Positions 29,422 to 38,099 are shown, numbered from the stretch's first letter. The stretch: 64,000 nt of DNA from Methylobacillus rhizosphaerae (GCF_900187985.1 NZ_FZOA01000005.1:181899-245898), one strand, 5' to 3'. A program made the numbers and translations. The notes: a model not told the origin generated them from the sequence alone.

Positions 29422-30042
29422 ATGGCACGCAAGACCAAAGAAAACGCAGAAATCACTCGTCAGCGCATCATTACCGCCGCACGTGAGGTGTTTGCCAAAC
29501 GAGGCGTCAGCCGCACGACAATGGAACATATCGCCTCACATGCTGAAGTCACCCGGGGTGCCATCTACTGGCATTTCAAGAATAAGATTGAGCTGTTCCA
29601 TGCAATGCGGGATCAGGCCATCCTGCCACTTATTGATCATATTGATGCTGTGGCCCTGGATGAAAAGTCAGAAGATCCCCTCTCCACTATCGAACAGTTC
29701 TTTACCAATACCATTCTCACATTGATGCAGGATCCGGCTACAAACCAGACTTATGAAATCATGATGACAAAATGTGAGTACGTGGACGAATTTGCTGCAG
29801 TATTACAGCAAATTGTTACAAACTGTGATTACTTCACCGAAAAAATCCGGCTGTTATACGAACATGCCAAACAAAAAGACCAGCTTAACGCCGCGCTTGA
29901 TCCTGCAGCACTGGCAATGGACTCTCACCTGTTCTTCTCCGGCCTGCTGCATATGTGGGTCAAGGATACCGGACGTCTTGGCTTCCGTGAACAGGCTCTC
30001 GGCCTGATCAAACAACATATTGCATTACGTCGCGCCTGCTGA
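29422..30042 (+). CDS. TetR-family transcriptional repressor of the efflux operon (AcrR/TtgR-like)
   Basis: 206 residues. The N-terminal helix-turn-helix is RRTTMEHIASHAEV-like (SRTTMEHIASHAEVTRGAIYWHFKNKIELF at about 33-62), a classic TetR signature. The all-helical C-terminal domain would bind drugs. It is divergent to the pump operon and shares the operator region, as with acrR/acrAB and ttgR/ttgABC. Confidence 0.92.
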   Translation: MARKTKENAEITRQRIITAAREVFAKRGVSRTTMEHIASHAEVTRGAIYWHFKNKIELFHAMRDQAILPLIDHIDAVALDEKSEDPLSTIEQFFTNTILTLMQDPATNQTYEIMMTKCEYVDEFAAVLQQIVTNCDYFTEKIRLLYEHAKQKDQLNAALDPAALAMDSHLFFSGLLHMWVKDTGRLGFREQALGLIKQHIALRRAC

Positions 30043-30096
30043 CACTCATACGCAATCACTCAAGAACCTTGTCATATATGCCTCATAACGATATGA

Positions 30097-30444
30097 TTGG
30101 AAACGTATTATGAAAGGCACATCTTGGACATTCTTACCGGTGAAATTTATGGCAAACAAACAGGCAGCAAGTTTGTCATGTACAACGTCCTGAAAGTCGG
30201 TAAAAACTCCATTACCCTGCAGAACATAGACAACCCTCTCAGCCTGTTCGAGACAACGCCAGCCAAACTGCATGCCTCCGGTTATGTGCGTATCAGCCAG
30301 ACACCGTATATCAACACCAAGACAACCGGTAAAAAACGTAAATCCATCCGCAACCCAACCCGCTGCCCCTATACACTGGATTTCCTTGAGGAGCGTGCAG
30401 ACTCTGAACGCCCTGCCCCTTTGATGCCAGACTTGTTTACCTGA
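30097..30444 (+). CDS. hypothetical protein, about 106-115 residues
   Basis: I do not recognise this protein. It is basic and soluble, with no signal peptide. A segment YNVLKVGKNSITLQNIDNPLSLFETTPAKL looks like a beta-rich domain, and the tail KTTGKKRKSIRNPTRCPYTLDFLEE is strongly basic with one cysteine. The start is uncertain: TTG at 30097, or TTG at 30124 with AAAGG 6 bases upstream. An overlapping minus-strand frame is longer but has a less protein-like composition. It stands alone between tetR and the ZIP gene. Confidence 0.5.
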   Translation: METYYERHILDILTGEIYGKQTGSKFVMYNVLKVGKNSITLQNIDNPLSLFETTPAKLHASGYVRISQTPYINTKTTGKKRKSIRNPTRCPYTLDFLEERADSERPAPLMPDLFT

Positions 30445-30485
30445 AGCAACAAATCTCTGCCAACCGAGCAATACAAGCGTCAGCC

Positions 30486-31271
30486 TTAATGCACCAACTC
30501 ACCAGCCAGCCAGATTGAAATCACGCCCAGGCTGATCAATCCTGCCTGCTGCAAGGTCGCCCGCAACTCAGTACGCTTATGCAGGCCGGGGATCAGGTCT
30601 GCTACGGCAACATAAATCATGCTGGCAGCAGCAAGGCCGAGGATCGTGGGTATCCATGCTTGAAGCTGGCCCAGGGCAAAATAGGCGCCGACGCCGCCGA
30701 TCAGGGTTGCCATGCTGGAAAACAGGTTGAACAGCAATGCCTGCCGCTTGTTATACCCTGAATGCAGGAGAATCAGGAAATCCCCCACCTCTTGCGGGAT
30801 TTCGTGCGCAATGATCGCAATAGCCGTCACCATTCCCAGGTGAACATCTGCAAGAAAGGCAGCTGCGATCAGCACACCATCAACAAAATTATGAAAAGTG
30901 TCGCCAATCATGATCATCAGGCCGCTACGTCCATGATCATGGCCTGCGTGCTTATGTGTGTGATGTGTATCCCCGGCATGGACCTCACATTCCTCGCCGT
31001 GGCAATGCCGCCACAACACCAGTTTTTCCAGGATGAAAAACAACAGGATGCCTGCCAGTATCGTGGCCGACATCACTTCCGGGCTGCTGCTGACCTCAAA
31101 TGCGTGGGGAAGTATCTCAAGGAATACCGCACCCAGTAATGCCCCAATGGCATAACTGATAAGCATCGGCACCCATGCCGCCTTGGCTTTCAATGCCAGG
31201 AAAGCAGCACACAATACGCTCAGCACGCCTCCAGACAGGCTTACCAATATGATCATCAGCAATATAGACAT
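30486..31271 (-). CDS. ZIP-family divalent metal transporter
   Basis: 261 residues with about eight membrane helices. The metal path motifs GDTFHNFVDGVLIAAAF (TM4) and AIIAHEIPQEVGDFLILL (TM5) are intact. The cytoplasmic loop between TM3 and TM4 is rich in His and Cys (HCHGEECEVHAGDTHHTHKHAGHDHG), a normal zinc-sensing loop. It most likely imports zinc or related ions. The gene is divergent to copCD. Confidence 0.9.
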   Translation of the reverse strand: MSILLMIILVSLSGGVLSVLCAAFLALKAKAAWVPMLISYAIGALLGAVFLEILPHAFEVSSSPEVMSATILAGILLFFILEKLVLWRHCHGEECEVHAGDTHHTHKHAGHDHGRSGLMIMIGDTFHNFVDGVLIAAAFLADVHLGMVTAIAIIAHEIPQEVGDFLILLHSGYNKRQALLFNLFSSMATLIGGVGAYFALGQLQAWIPTILGLAAASMIYVAVADLIPGLHKRTELRATLQQAGLISLGVISIWLAGELVH

Positions 31272-31476
31272 AGAGATAAATTATACGGGATGTCCATGGA
31301 TTTTCAGGCAGACGCTGGCGGATTTTTTCAATCTATTCAGTTTTGTAGCCGTAGTTGGCAACGCCTGATAGGGCAATAGAAAGCAAACAGCCATATACTT
31401 GGTTTTCATCCAAAAAAGAGTATGGTGTCACTCAAGGAATACATGCCATATACCACAGGAGGCGCGGGGACGAATC

Positions 31477-31815
31477 ATGATGAAAAACCTGATTGCTATC
31501 TTATTGCTGCTATACACCCTGCCAGGCTGGGGACATAGTAAGCTGGTCAAGACAGAGCCTGCAGACGGTGCCATTCTGGCCACTCCTCCGCAAGAGGTCA
31601 GGGTTCATTTCGCCAAGCTGATAGAGCCTGAGCTGCACCCTGCTGAAATATGGCATGACGGCAGTTGGCACAAGGCTCATTCCACAGTGCGCAATCGCAC
31701 CTTGATCATCCAGCTGCCAGAGAATGTCTCCCTGACCAAGTACCAGCTGAGATGGAGCGTGATGTCGAAGGACGGCCATCACCAGCAAGGCAGTATGCAG
31801 TTCTCCGTTCAATAA
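31477..31815 (+). CDS. copC: copper resistance protein CopC
   Basis: 112 residues from ATG at 31477. A signal peptide is followed by HSKLVKTEPADGA, where the mature N-terminal His ligates Cu(II). The beta-barrel domain ends with RWSVMSKDGHHQQGSMQFSV, the conserved DGH copper ligand region. CopC binds periplasmic copper. The gene is 4 bp from copD. Two copies of GCCATATAC lie upstream (near 31390 and 31446) and could be part of a control site. Confidence 0.88.
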   Translation: MMKNLIAILLLLYTLPGWGHSKLVKTEPADGAILATPPQEVRVHFAKLIEPELHPAEIWHDGSWHKAHSTVRNRTLIIQLPENVSLTKYQLRWSVMSKDGHHQQGSMQFSVQ

Positions 31816-31819
31816 ACCC

Positions 31820-32659
31820 ATGTCTGTGCTGCTGGAGCATCCGCACCTGCTGGACATCATCCTGGGCAGGACCGCGGCTTATATTGCGCTCGCCCTGCTG
31901 CTGGGGATATGGCTATGGGAATGGCGATGGCAACGCCAATTAATGCACAGTAACCACTACCGGGCCATTGCCGCCATCTCAGGTAGCCTTGGTGTGCTCA
32001 TCGTCATCAGCAACATTGCATTGGAGTCTTCTGCGCCTTTCGATGCAAACAATATGGCGTTACCAGGTCTGAGCGACATTGCCTCGGTATTGCAGACTTC
32101 ATTCGGTATCGCGTGGATGGTTTACGGAGTGTCGTTATTGATCGCGGTCGCAAGCAGCAGGCAGTACTTGCGGTTCGCCGGGATCATGGGGATGGTTACC
32201 GCCATGGTACTAACCTCGCATGCCGGAGAGGATGGCATATATCAATTGGTGTTCTGGATTGATGCCCTGCACTTGGCATCTGCCATGCTGTGGTTTGGCG
32301 GTCTAAGTCTGCTACTGGCGTTCAGGCTGACAGGAACCGAGTACACAAGCCGGCAGGATTTACAGTTTTTTTCCTGGCTGGCACTCCCGGTTTTTATTTG
32401 CGTACTTGGTAGTGGCGCTATCAGGATTACGCTGCAATACCTTGAGACCCGCACACTGGCATCGGCTTACATCCTGATGCTCATGGTCAAGCTGCTCTTG
32501 ATATCAGGTGTGGTCATACTAGCAGGATGGCTGCGTCACCAGCTGCACCATGGGAGCATGCATAACACCACTTATGACCAGGGTATAACCCTGGAGTATT
32601 TTTTTGCCTTGCTATTGGTACTGGCAACCACCACACTCACCCAGCTATCGCCTTATTAG
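31820..32659 (+). CDS. copD: copper resistance membrane protein CopD
   Basis: 279 residues with about eight hydrophobic segments. WIDALHLASAMLWFGGL carries the CopD-domain histidine, and AMVLTSHAGEDG supplies another. It is thought to import copper across the inner membrane after CopC. In this window the nearest obvious copper customer is the haem-copper oxidase encoded convergently from 35.9 kb. Its stop overlaps the stop of the convergent gene by 4 bases. Confidence 0.85.
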   Translation: MSVLLEHPHLLDIILGRTAAYIALALLLGIWLWEWRWQRQLMHSNHYRAIAAISGSLGVLIVISNIALESSAPFDANNMALPGLSDIASVLQTSFGIAWMVYGVSLLIAVASSRQYLRFAGIMGMVTAMVLTSHAGEDGIYQLVFWIDALHLASAMLWFGGLSLLLAFRLTGTEYTSRQDLQFFSWLALPVFICVLGSGAIRITLQYLETRTLASAYILMLMVKLLLISGVVILAGWLRHQLHHGSMHNTTYDQGITLEYFFALLLVLATTTLTQLSPY

Positions 32660-33186
32660 GATGGCATAGACTCTGCGATGATATTCTGCCCGCCATAATG
32701 GCTGAATATTTCACTGAGCCTGGCAGCCTCATCTCCTGGCTGCAGATAAACCAGCAGCAACATGGCATCGTCCCTCCCGGCAGCGCGCTTCATCCATAGA
32801 TTGGTTTCATCTTCGTGCACCCAGCCATATGCCGCCCCCAATATAGCTCCCAGCACAACACCAATATCAGGGCCAAGCAACTGGATGAAAGCCAGCTGCT
32901 TGCTGACTTCATACCCATTGATCAGGATGATGCCCAATGTCAACAAGGCGCTTGTCAGCAATCCGATCAATGCCCCCCGGCCTGTCCAGGCAAACCAGTT
33001 GTCCGTATTCCGTCCCGCTTTCAGGTTGCCGAACCTGCGCGCTGCCGCTTCAGACAATGCAAGGTCAATAAGGTCCCTTGGAATGCCACGCTGCAAACAT
33101 ACAGACAATACTGCGTCCACCTGCTTCTGCTCGCTGAAAAACCCGGAAACAGTTAATAACTCACGCTTGTGCAGATCATGGCTCAT
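32656..33186 (-). CDS. membrane protein of unknown function in the cbb3-like oxidase operon
   Basis: 176 residues. Two hydrophobic segments (about 71-92 and 104-126), rich in Gly and Ala, are flanked by soluble ends. The N-terminal GFFSEQKQVDAVLSVCLQRGIPRDLIDLALSEAAARRF resembles proteins that sense or modify membranes in stress, but I cannot name a family. It overlaps the cytochrome c gene by 4 bases and is the last gene of the oxidase operon. A role in oxidase assembly is only a guess. Confidence 0.65.
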   Translation of the reverse strand: MSHDLHKRELLTVSGFFSEQKQVDAVLSVCLQRGIPRDLIDLALSEAAARRFGNLKAGRNTDNWFAWTGRGALIGLLTSALLTLGIILINGYEVSKQLAFIQLLGPDIGVVLGAILGAAYGWVHEDETNLWMKRAAGRDDAMLLLVYLQPGDEAARLSEIFSHYGGQNIIAESMPS

Positions 33187-33845
33187 GATTTTTCCAGTGC
33201 CTCCAGCTCAGGTACTGTCCAAGGCTTCTGCCTGTCTTTCTCTGCCGCCCTGATTTTCTGTACCAACTCCACATCCACCTGCCCAGCCTGGTTCCCGCCC
33301 AGTTCAGTGCGGATGTAATTGATTACGGCTGTCGTTTCCTCGTCGCTCAACTGATCCTGCCAGGGAGGCATAAGGCCGTTATAGGCTTGGCCCTCTACCT
33401 TTATCTCCCCTTGCAGTCCCTGCAACACAATACGTACCAGTGTTTGTGGGTCCCCGAGCACATACGTGGATTTCACAAGGGGAGGAAATGCGCCGGGAAT
33501 ACCCTGTCCATTGGCCTGATGGCAGCTCACACAGCGGCTGGTGAAAACAGCTGCACCAGAGACCGTTTTGACTGCTGCTGCCCCACCCTGCCCTGATTGC
33601 TGCTTTTGCGCTTGCAGAAAACCGATATGGGCTTCTGTATCCAGATTGCCCATATGCCGCCCCAGATAAAATGCGCCCACCACAAGCGCCACCACGGAAA
33701 ACAGATAAAACCACCGCGGTCCACTGGCAATATCCTCGAAGGGTTCCGGCGTTTCATAAATCACCTGGTCATGCAGATCCAGTTCTGTGCTTTCATTGTT
33801 TCCTGTTGGAATTGCAGGGTCAGTCTGGCGGGGTTGATCATTCAT
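33183..33845 (-). CDS. membrane-anchored monohaem cytochrome c, CcoP-like position
   Basis: 220 residues. One membrane helix at about 45-65 (WFYLFSVVALVVGAFYLG) is followed by a single c-type haem domain: RCVSCHQANGQGIPGAFPPL gives CxxCH, and NGLMPPWQDQLSDEE supplies the axial Met. A normal CcoP has two haems; this has one. It overlaps ccoO upstream and the unknown membrane gene downstream, each by 4 bases. It most likely feeds electrons to the oxidase. Confidence 0.8.
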   Translation of the reverse strand: MNDQPRQTDPAIPTGNNESTELDLHDQVIYETPEPFEDIASGPRWFYLFSVVALVVGAFYLGRHMGNLDTEAHIGFLQAQKQQSGQGGAAAVKTVSGAAVFTSRCVSCHQANGQGIPGAFPPLVKSTYVLGDPQTLVRIVLQGLQGEIKVEGQAYNGLMPPWQDQLSDEETTAVINYIRTELGGNQAGQVDVELVQKIRAAEKDRQKPWTVPELEALEKS

Positions 33846-34447
33846 GGTTGGGACTCCTTGAATGCTGGGCTGTCGGGAATGGGATAGTCATGCCGCAAAC
33901 TGGTCAGGTAAGCCACCAGTGCCGCTGCTTCAGGCGTAATCACCACCACACCTTGTTTTGGCGCATAGGCAGCAGGCACTTTCAACACTTTATCCCCTTT
34001 TTCTGCCTTGGGTTTATGCTCGAACAGGAAAGGAAAGGCCGGCATGATGGACCACGGCACCAGCGCGCGCGGCTGGTAAAGATGCAATAAATGCCAGTTG
34101 CTATCCGGTAGCCGAACCCCGACATTGAACAGGTCCGGCCCTGTCCGCATGGTGCCCAACAGGTTGGGAGCATCATAAACATAATCTGCCGGCACTGACG
34201 CCCGGTTACCTAGCCCACTGCTCACATCGGCAGTAATTTCGGCATCACGAACTTGCTGGGTATGGCAATAAATACAGCCATTGCTGATATAAATCTGTCG
34301 TCCCAGCAACTCCTGCTGACTGGGACGTTTCAGCTGTGGCGGTGCCTCCACATGGGAAAGCAGGCTGCTGGGCAGGATCACCAATATTACCAGGGCAAAG
34401 ATGACGGTAGCCAACGCCCCCATCAGCAATACACATATCCTGGTCAT
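33842..34447 (-). CDS. ccoO: cbb3-type cytochrome c oxidase subunit II
   Basis: 201 residues. An N-terminal membrane anchor precedes GRQIYISNGCIYCHTQQVRD, the CcoO haem motif. YVYDAPNLLGTMRTGPDLFNVGVR and HLYQPRALVPWSIMPAFPFL match CcoO closely and provide the Met ligand. It passes electrons to subunit I. Overlaps with both neighbours by 4 bases imply coupled translation. Confidence 0.88.
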   Translation of the reverse strand: MTRICVLLMGALATVIFALVILVILPSSLLSHVEAPPQLKRPSQQELLGRQIYISNGCIYCHTQQVRDAEITADVSSGLGNRASVPADYVYDAPNLLGTMRTGPDLFNVGVRLPDSNWHLLHLYQPRALVPWSIMPAFPFLFEHKPKAEKGDKVLKVPAAYAPKQGVVVITPEAAALVAYLTSLRHDYPIPDSPAFKESQP

Positions 34448-35925
34448 GATTTTCTCTCTTTCACCAGCACAGGCTTGAATTCAATGAAAGGAGGCAGCTG
34501 TGTCGTGGAATGTTTGCGGGAAAACGCCAGCAGGTAGCTATGGTAGATAAATGCCAGGTGCCCCACTGAGATGATGACGGCTGAGATACTGCGCAACATC
34601 AGCCAGGGCTTGGTACTGGCAACCGAAGCCTCGAACCCGGTACCTGGCGTCAGCAGGCTGAGGCCCTGCAGGACTCCACCTATCCCCAGCGCAATGATAT
34701 ATAGCGCCATGCCGCCTCCCGTCAGGAGAATATGCAGGCGTATGAGCCTACGGCTGGGCCACTCTCTTTTCAGCACCCTGGGCAATATGTAATACATGCC
34801 GCCGAACAACGAGAGTGTGACGAACATGTAGAGCCCCAGATGAGAGTGGGCAATCGTCCAGTGTGTGAAATGCGTGATGCGGTTGACACTGACCAATGCT
34901 GTCATGATGCCCTGCAGGGATACGGCGGTGTATGACATTGCAGCAATGACAGCCAGGGTCAGTGCCGGTGAGTAACGCATGGCGCCGAACCTCCCGACAA
35001 CCGTCATATGCTGATTGATGCCCACGGCAATCACGGGAATTACCATCATGATACTGGCGGTGATGGATGTGGCTATCATCCAGGAAGGAATCGGGCCGCC
35101 GATCAGGTGATGCATGCCGTTGAGCGCGTAGAACAAAGCCAGTGCCCAGAAGCCGACCAATGATAGCCAATAAGAATAAATCGGTCGTCCGATGATCTTG
35201 GGCAATAAATAGTAAATCAATGCCAAGTTGACAGCAGTCAGCCACAAACCCAGGGCATTATGGGCATAAAACCAGTTAACGGCGGCAGACTCAACACCAC
35301 GGTAGAAAGGTAGATTGCCTGCAAGGAAAATAATCAGGAACCACGGATAGGAAGCCGCCACGTACCACACTGAAACATACAAGTGGTGTACATTACGTGC
35401 CGCCAGGGTTCTCCATACGGAAGCGCCGACCATGGCTGCACCGACTACCAGCAGCGGGTCAGCCCACATGCGATCTAGCTCCAACCACTCCAGGCCGTCG
35501 CTGTATCCCTGCAACAACAGTACAAGTCCGACTATCAGGCCAGCAGTCCATACCAGGATTCCACAGCTTGCCACCCTGCCCCAGCGTAATCGCGTGCGAC
35601 ACAATCTGGGCATCAGCCATAGTGAAACAGAAAACATGGCAGTGGATGCCCAGCCATATACCATGGCATTGAGGTGTGCAGGCCGTATACGACCAAAGGT
35701 AAGATAGGCCTGTCCGCTCAGCAAATCAGGATGGTCAAATTTGAAACTGCTCAGATCACCGAGCACCGTACCGATCAATAGCCAGATGACGGCAATCAGG
35801 AATCCCAGCAATACTGGCTGCCTACCTGACTGGTCATATGTTTCCATTTCCATGGCGCTGGCTTTGTTCAGGTATTGAGAATTGTCCTCCTGCTTCACGT
35901 CCACCTGTCCTTGCTGGATAGTCAT
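34444..35925 (-). CDS. ccoN: cbb3-type cytochrome c oxidase subunit I
   Basis: 493 residues with about 12 membrane helices. Ligand histidines are all visible: RPAHLNAMVYGW (low-spin haem), WFYAHNALGLWLT (CuB), GMHHLIGG (CuB) and HFTHWTIAHSHLG (haem b3 and b). RPIYSYWLSLVGFWAL contains the Tyr that is cross-linked to a CuB His in cbb3 enzymes. It reduces oxygen at the active site. ATG at 35925 overlaps the upstream stop as ATGA, so I prefer it to 35940. The sequence is a distant branch of CcoN. Confidence 0.87.
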   Translation of the reverse strand: MTIQQGQVDVKQEDNSQYLNKASAMEMETYDQSGRQPVLLGFLIAVIWLLIGTVLGDLSSFKFDHPDLLSGQAYLTFGRIRPAHLNAMVYGWASTAMFSVSLWLMPRLCRTRLRWGRVASCGILVWTAGLIVGLVLLLQGYSDGLEWLELDRMWADPLLVVGAAMVGASVWRTLAARNVHHLYVSVWYVAASYPWFLIIFLAGNLPFYRGVESAAVNWFYAHNALGLWLTAVNLALIYYLLPKIIGRPIYSYWLSLVGFWALALFYALNGMHHLIGGPIPSWMIATSITASIMMVIPVIAVGINQHMTVVGRFGAMRYSPALTLAVIAAMSYTAVSLQGIMTALVSVNRITHFTHWTIAHSHLGLYMFVTLSLFGGMYYILPRVLKREWPSRRLIRLHILLTGGGMALYIIALGIGGVLQGLSLLTPGTGFEASVASTKPWLMLRSISAVIISVGHLAFIYHSYLLAFSRKHSTTQLPPFIEFKPVLVKERKS

Positions 35926-36170
35926 AGCCAACGCTCCCACTCGGCACGAGGATTATTCATGAGGTTGCCATGTTGCTGCACCCGATCCTGCATCTGTCGT
36001 CGCGTCTCCCATGGCCGGGAATATCGTAGTTCCTGCTCCTCAAAAATGGATTCGGCAGATGAGCCGCCATCATCGAGCTGTCCTGCGGATAAGGCCATGA
36101 ACAGGCACACTAAGGGAGGCAGCCCTATGACCAATGTGAGGGTAATCAGTACGACTGAATTGGCAAACAT
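35922..36170 (-). CDS. CcoS-like small membrane protein, first gene of the oxidase operon
   Basis: 82 residues. One membrane helix (about 5-28) is followed by FMALSAGQLDDGGSSAESIFEEQEL, which resembles the SGQFDDLEGPA pattern of the cbb3 assembly protein CcoS. The C-terminal half is hydrophilic and longer than in CcoS. CcoS helps insert haem and copper into CcoN. AAAGGAGG sits just before the ATG. The ArgC-like gene ends 43 bp upstream on the same strand. Confidence 0.6.
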   Translation of the reverse strand: MFANSVVLITLTLVIGLPPLVCLFMALSAGQLDDGGSSAESIFEEQELRYSRPWETRRQMQDRVQQHGNLMNNPRAEWERWL

Positions 36171-36213
36171 GGCACCTCCTTTGGAGAGATCAGGTTAAAA
36201 GATAATCAACCGC

Positions 36214-37296
36214 TTATGCCGTATGTCCTTTGGGATCTGTGTCGATGGCATGCAAACCATCTGACTCATTCAATCCAAACATGATGTTGAGGTTCTGTAT
36301 TGCCTGCCCTGCTGCGCCCTTGATCAGGTTATCCAACGCCACCAGAATGACTGCAGCACCGTCTTTCTGCCTATGCGGCGCGATTTTGCAATAATTGGAA
36401 CCGCGTACGTTCCTGGTTTCAGGGACACACCCGGCAGGCAATACCTCGACAAAAATTTCTTTTCGGTAAAACTCTTTATACAGTTTGAACAGGTCGATTT
36501 CCGGATCGACCTTGAGATATAACGTGGCATGCAGCCCCGTAATCAAAGGTGCTGAATGCGGAATACAGGTCAGTTCAATACGTTTTCCATGAATACGTGA
36601 GATGACACTTTCTGTTTCAGTCCTGGCTAAAGGAAAATCCACATCAAACGCCTGCATCGTGTCTGAATGCTCGGCAAACATGGCAGTGTGTGACATCACT
36701 CTGCCGTGGGCTGTCATTCCCACGACAATATCCGCGACCAGAGATTCTTCCTTCATTTTCCCCGGAGCCAAGAGCGGTAGAACACCCAGGATGATAGCGG
36801 TGCTGTAACTGCTCGGGCTGTTCAGCAATAACGCTTTCTTGATGGCTGCCCTGTTGATTTCAGGCAAACCGAATATTGTGGAGGGGATCAATTCCGGGCT
36901 GGAGTGCTCCAGTGCAAATCGCGATTTCCAGACCTCCTGATTTTCCAGGCTGAAATCAGGCGAAAGATCGATCACTCTTATCCCTCTTTCCAAGAATGAC
37001 CGGGCATACCTCATGATAGTTCCCAGGGGTGTCGAAAAAATGACGACATCACATTCCAACAGGACAGGATCGTCAATGTCCACAAACCTGAGATTCAGGT
37101 ACTTGGGAATATACGGATAATGTTCATTGACACATTTGCCGATACTGCCCCCTGATGTCACGGCATGCAAGCGTACATGGGGATGTTCTGCCAACAGCCT
37201 GACCAGCTCAGCCCCGACATATCCTGTGCCACCAGCAACCCCTACCTTGACAGGTAATCCCCCAATACGCCTGAGAAGCTGTGCCGCAGTCACCAT
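36214..37296 (-). CDS. ArgC-like (N-acetyl-gamma-glutamyl-phosphate reductase family) protein lacking the catalytic cysteine
   Basis: 360 residues with the ArgC fold from end to end: the NADP loop GVAGGTGYVGAELVRLL at about 19-35, DLSPDFSLENQEVW, and FGLPEINRAAI. The active-site segment reads NSPSSYSTA where ArgC has NPGCYPTA, so Ser163 (codon AGT at 36808-36810) replaces the nucleophilic Cys. The usual KHRHTPEIEQ-type stretch is also lost, and HSAPLITG replaces HxxPMxRG. It therefore cannot act as a normal ArgC. AGGTGG precedes the ATG. It is the last gene after cysJI and three DsrE-like genes. Function unknown. Confidence 0.8.
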   Translation of the reverse strand: MVTAAQLLRRIGGLPVKVGVAGGTGYVGAELVRLLAEHPHVRLHAVTSGGSIGKCVNEHYPYIPKYLNLRFVDIDDPVLLECDVVIFSTPLGTIMRYARSFLERGIRVIDLSPDFSLENQEVWKSRFALEHSSPELIPSTIFGLPEINRAAIKKALLLNSPSSYSTAIILGVLPLLAPGKMKEESLVADIVVGMTAHGRVMSHTAMFAEHSDTMQAFDVDFPLARTETESVISRIHGKRIELTCIPHSAPLITGLHATLYLKVDPEIDLFKLYKEFYRKEIFVEVLPAGCVPETRNVRGSNYCKIAPHRQKDGAAVILVALDNLIKGAAGQAIQNLNIMFGLNESDGLHAIDTDPKGHTA

Positions 37297-37306
37297 GCCA
37301 CCTGCA

Positions 37307-37687
37307 TCACCACTGCCAGACCTGATCCACCTGCTTGTAAAGGCTGACCAGCTGCGTCCTATCTATTGGCTTGATGGAAGGCCGTAGCATATCGACATTC
37401 AGCCCCCGCTCTTCCAACTCATGTTTCAACACATAAACTGGTATATCCTGCTCCAATATCCTGCCGAGATCACTGGGAATATCTGCAGGCTCCTGTTGCA
37501 CCCAATCCCCGATTTTCACCGCAGGCTGCCTGTTCTTCATCACTGCATAATAGACCGCGTTGCCCGACAGCAGCACTTCCAGGTTCGCCCCCGCACCCGC
37601 CATGGATTGGGTCAGCCACAGAATGGTATCGTCCTGTTCCTCGACCAGCGTTCTGAATGCCTGCTCAACAATTTGCAAAATTTTCAT
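37307..37687 (-). CDS. DsrE/TusB-like protein without cysteine (third of three)
   Basis: 126 residues from ATG at 37687. The fold resembles small DsrE/DsrF/DsrH or TusBCD proteins: MKILQIVEQAFRTLVEEQDDTILWLTQSM then LEVLLSGNAVYYAVM. It has no cysteine at all, so it could not itself carry sulfur. It lies 1 bp after the cysteine-bearing DsrE gene. The likely role is a structural partner in a sulfur-transfer heteromer (inference). The family match is by pattern and moderately secure. Confidence 0.65.
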   Translation of the reverse strand: MKILQIVEQAFRTLVEEQDDTILWLTQSMAGAGANLEVLLSGNAVYYAVMKNRQPAVKIGDWVQQEPADIPSDLGRILEQDIPVYVLKHELEERGLNVDMLRPSIKPIDRTQLVSLYKQVDQVWQW

Positions 37688-37688
37688 G

Positions 37689-38099
37689 TTAGCGAGTCCC
37701 GATAACCAATGTGTTGAATGAACTGGACGCATAACGCCAGAGATCTGCCGGAGAGCCGCGCTTGCAACCTGGAATACTTTCGTTGACGCCACGTTCATCC
37801 ACACATAAGCCGCAATTCACCCAGTCCAGCTGCCTGCCAAGCCGCTCTGCCTTCTTCTGCAAAGCCGCTATCCAGTCCTTGGTCAGGGGATGCGCTTCTT
37901 CTTCCGCATCACGATGATGCACGGAATTGCCATGCGCCTTTTGCAATGCAAATGCCAGCGCGGCAGCTCCCTCGTAAGCGAATACTTGCACGTCAGCACC
38001 ACCATCCAGGGCTGCATCCACAATCCTGAAAAATGTAATTGTCCTTTCATTCTCGAAAGGTGGATCCATAAAGGCAAATGTCAGTTTCTTATTTTCCAT
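37689..38099 (-). CDS. DsrE-family sulfur-carrier-like protein with CxxC (second of three)
   Basis: 136 residues from ATG at 38099. FAFMDPPFENERTITFFRIVDAALDGGADVQVFAYEGAA is a DsrE-type alpha/beta start. NCGLCVDERG puts Cys96 and Cys99 where family members carry their reactive Cys before an Arg-Gly; Cys112 follows. Of the three DsrE-like proteins here only this one has cysteines. Persulfide transfer from or to the neighbouring sulfite reductase is plausible but untested. Confidence 0.72.
   Translation of the reverse strand: MENKKLTFAFMDPPFENERTITFFRIVDAALDGGADVQVFAYEGAAALAFALQKAHGNSVHHRDAEEEAHPLTKDWIAALQKKAERLGRQLDWVNCGLCVDERGVNESIPGCKRGSPADLWRYASSSFNTLVIGTR

Noticed and set aside
30046..30471. 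A minus-strand frame of 141 codons opposite the hypothetical gene at 30.1 kb
   Set aside because: Its composition (many Cys, Trp, Phe and Gly runs) looks antisense; the plus-strand frame reads more like a protein.
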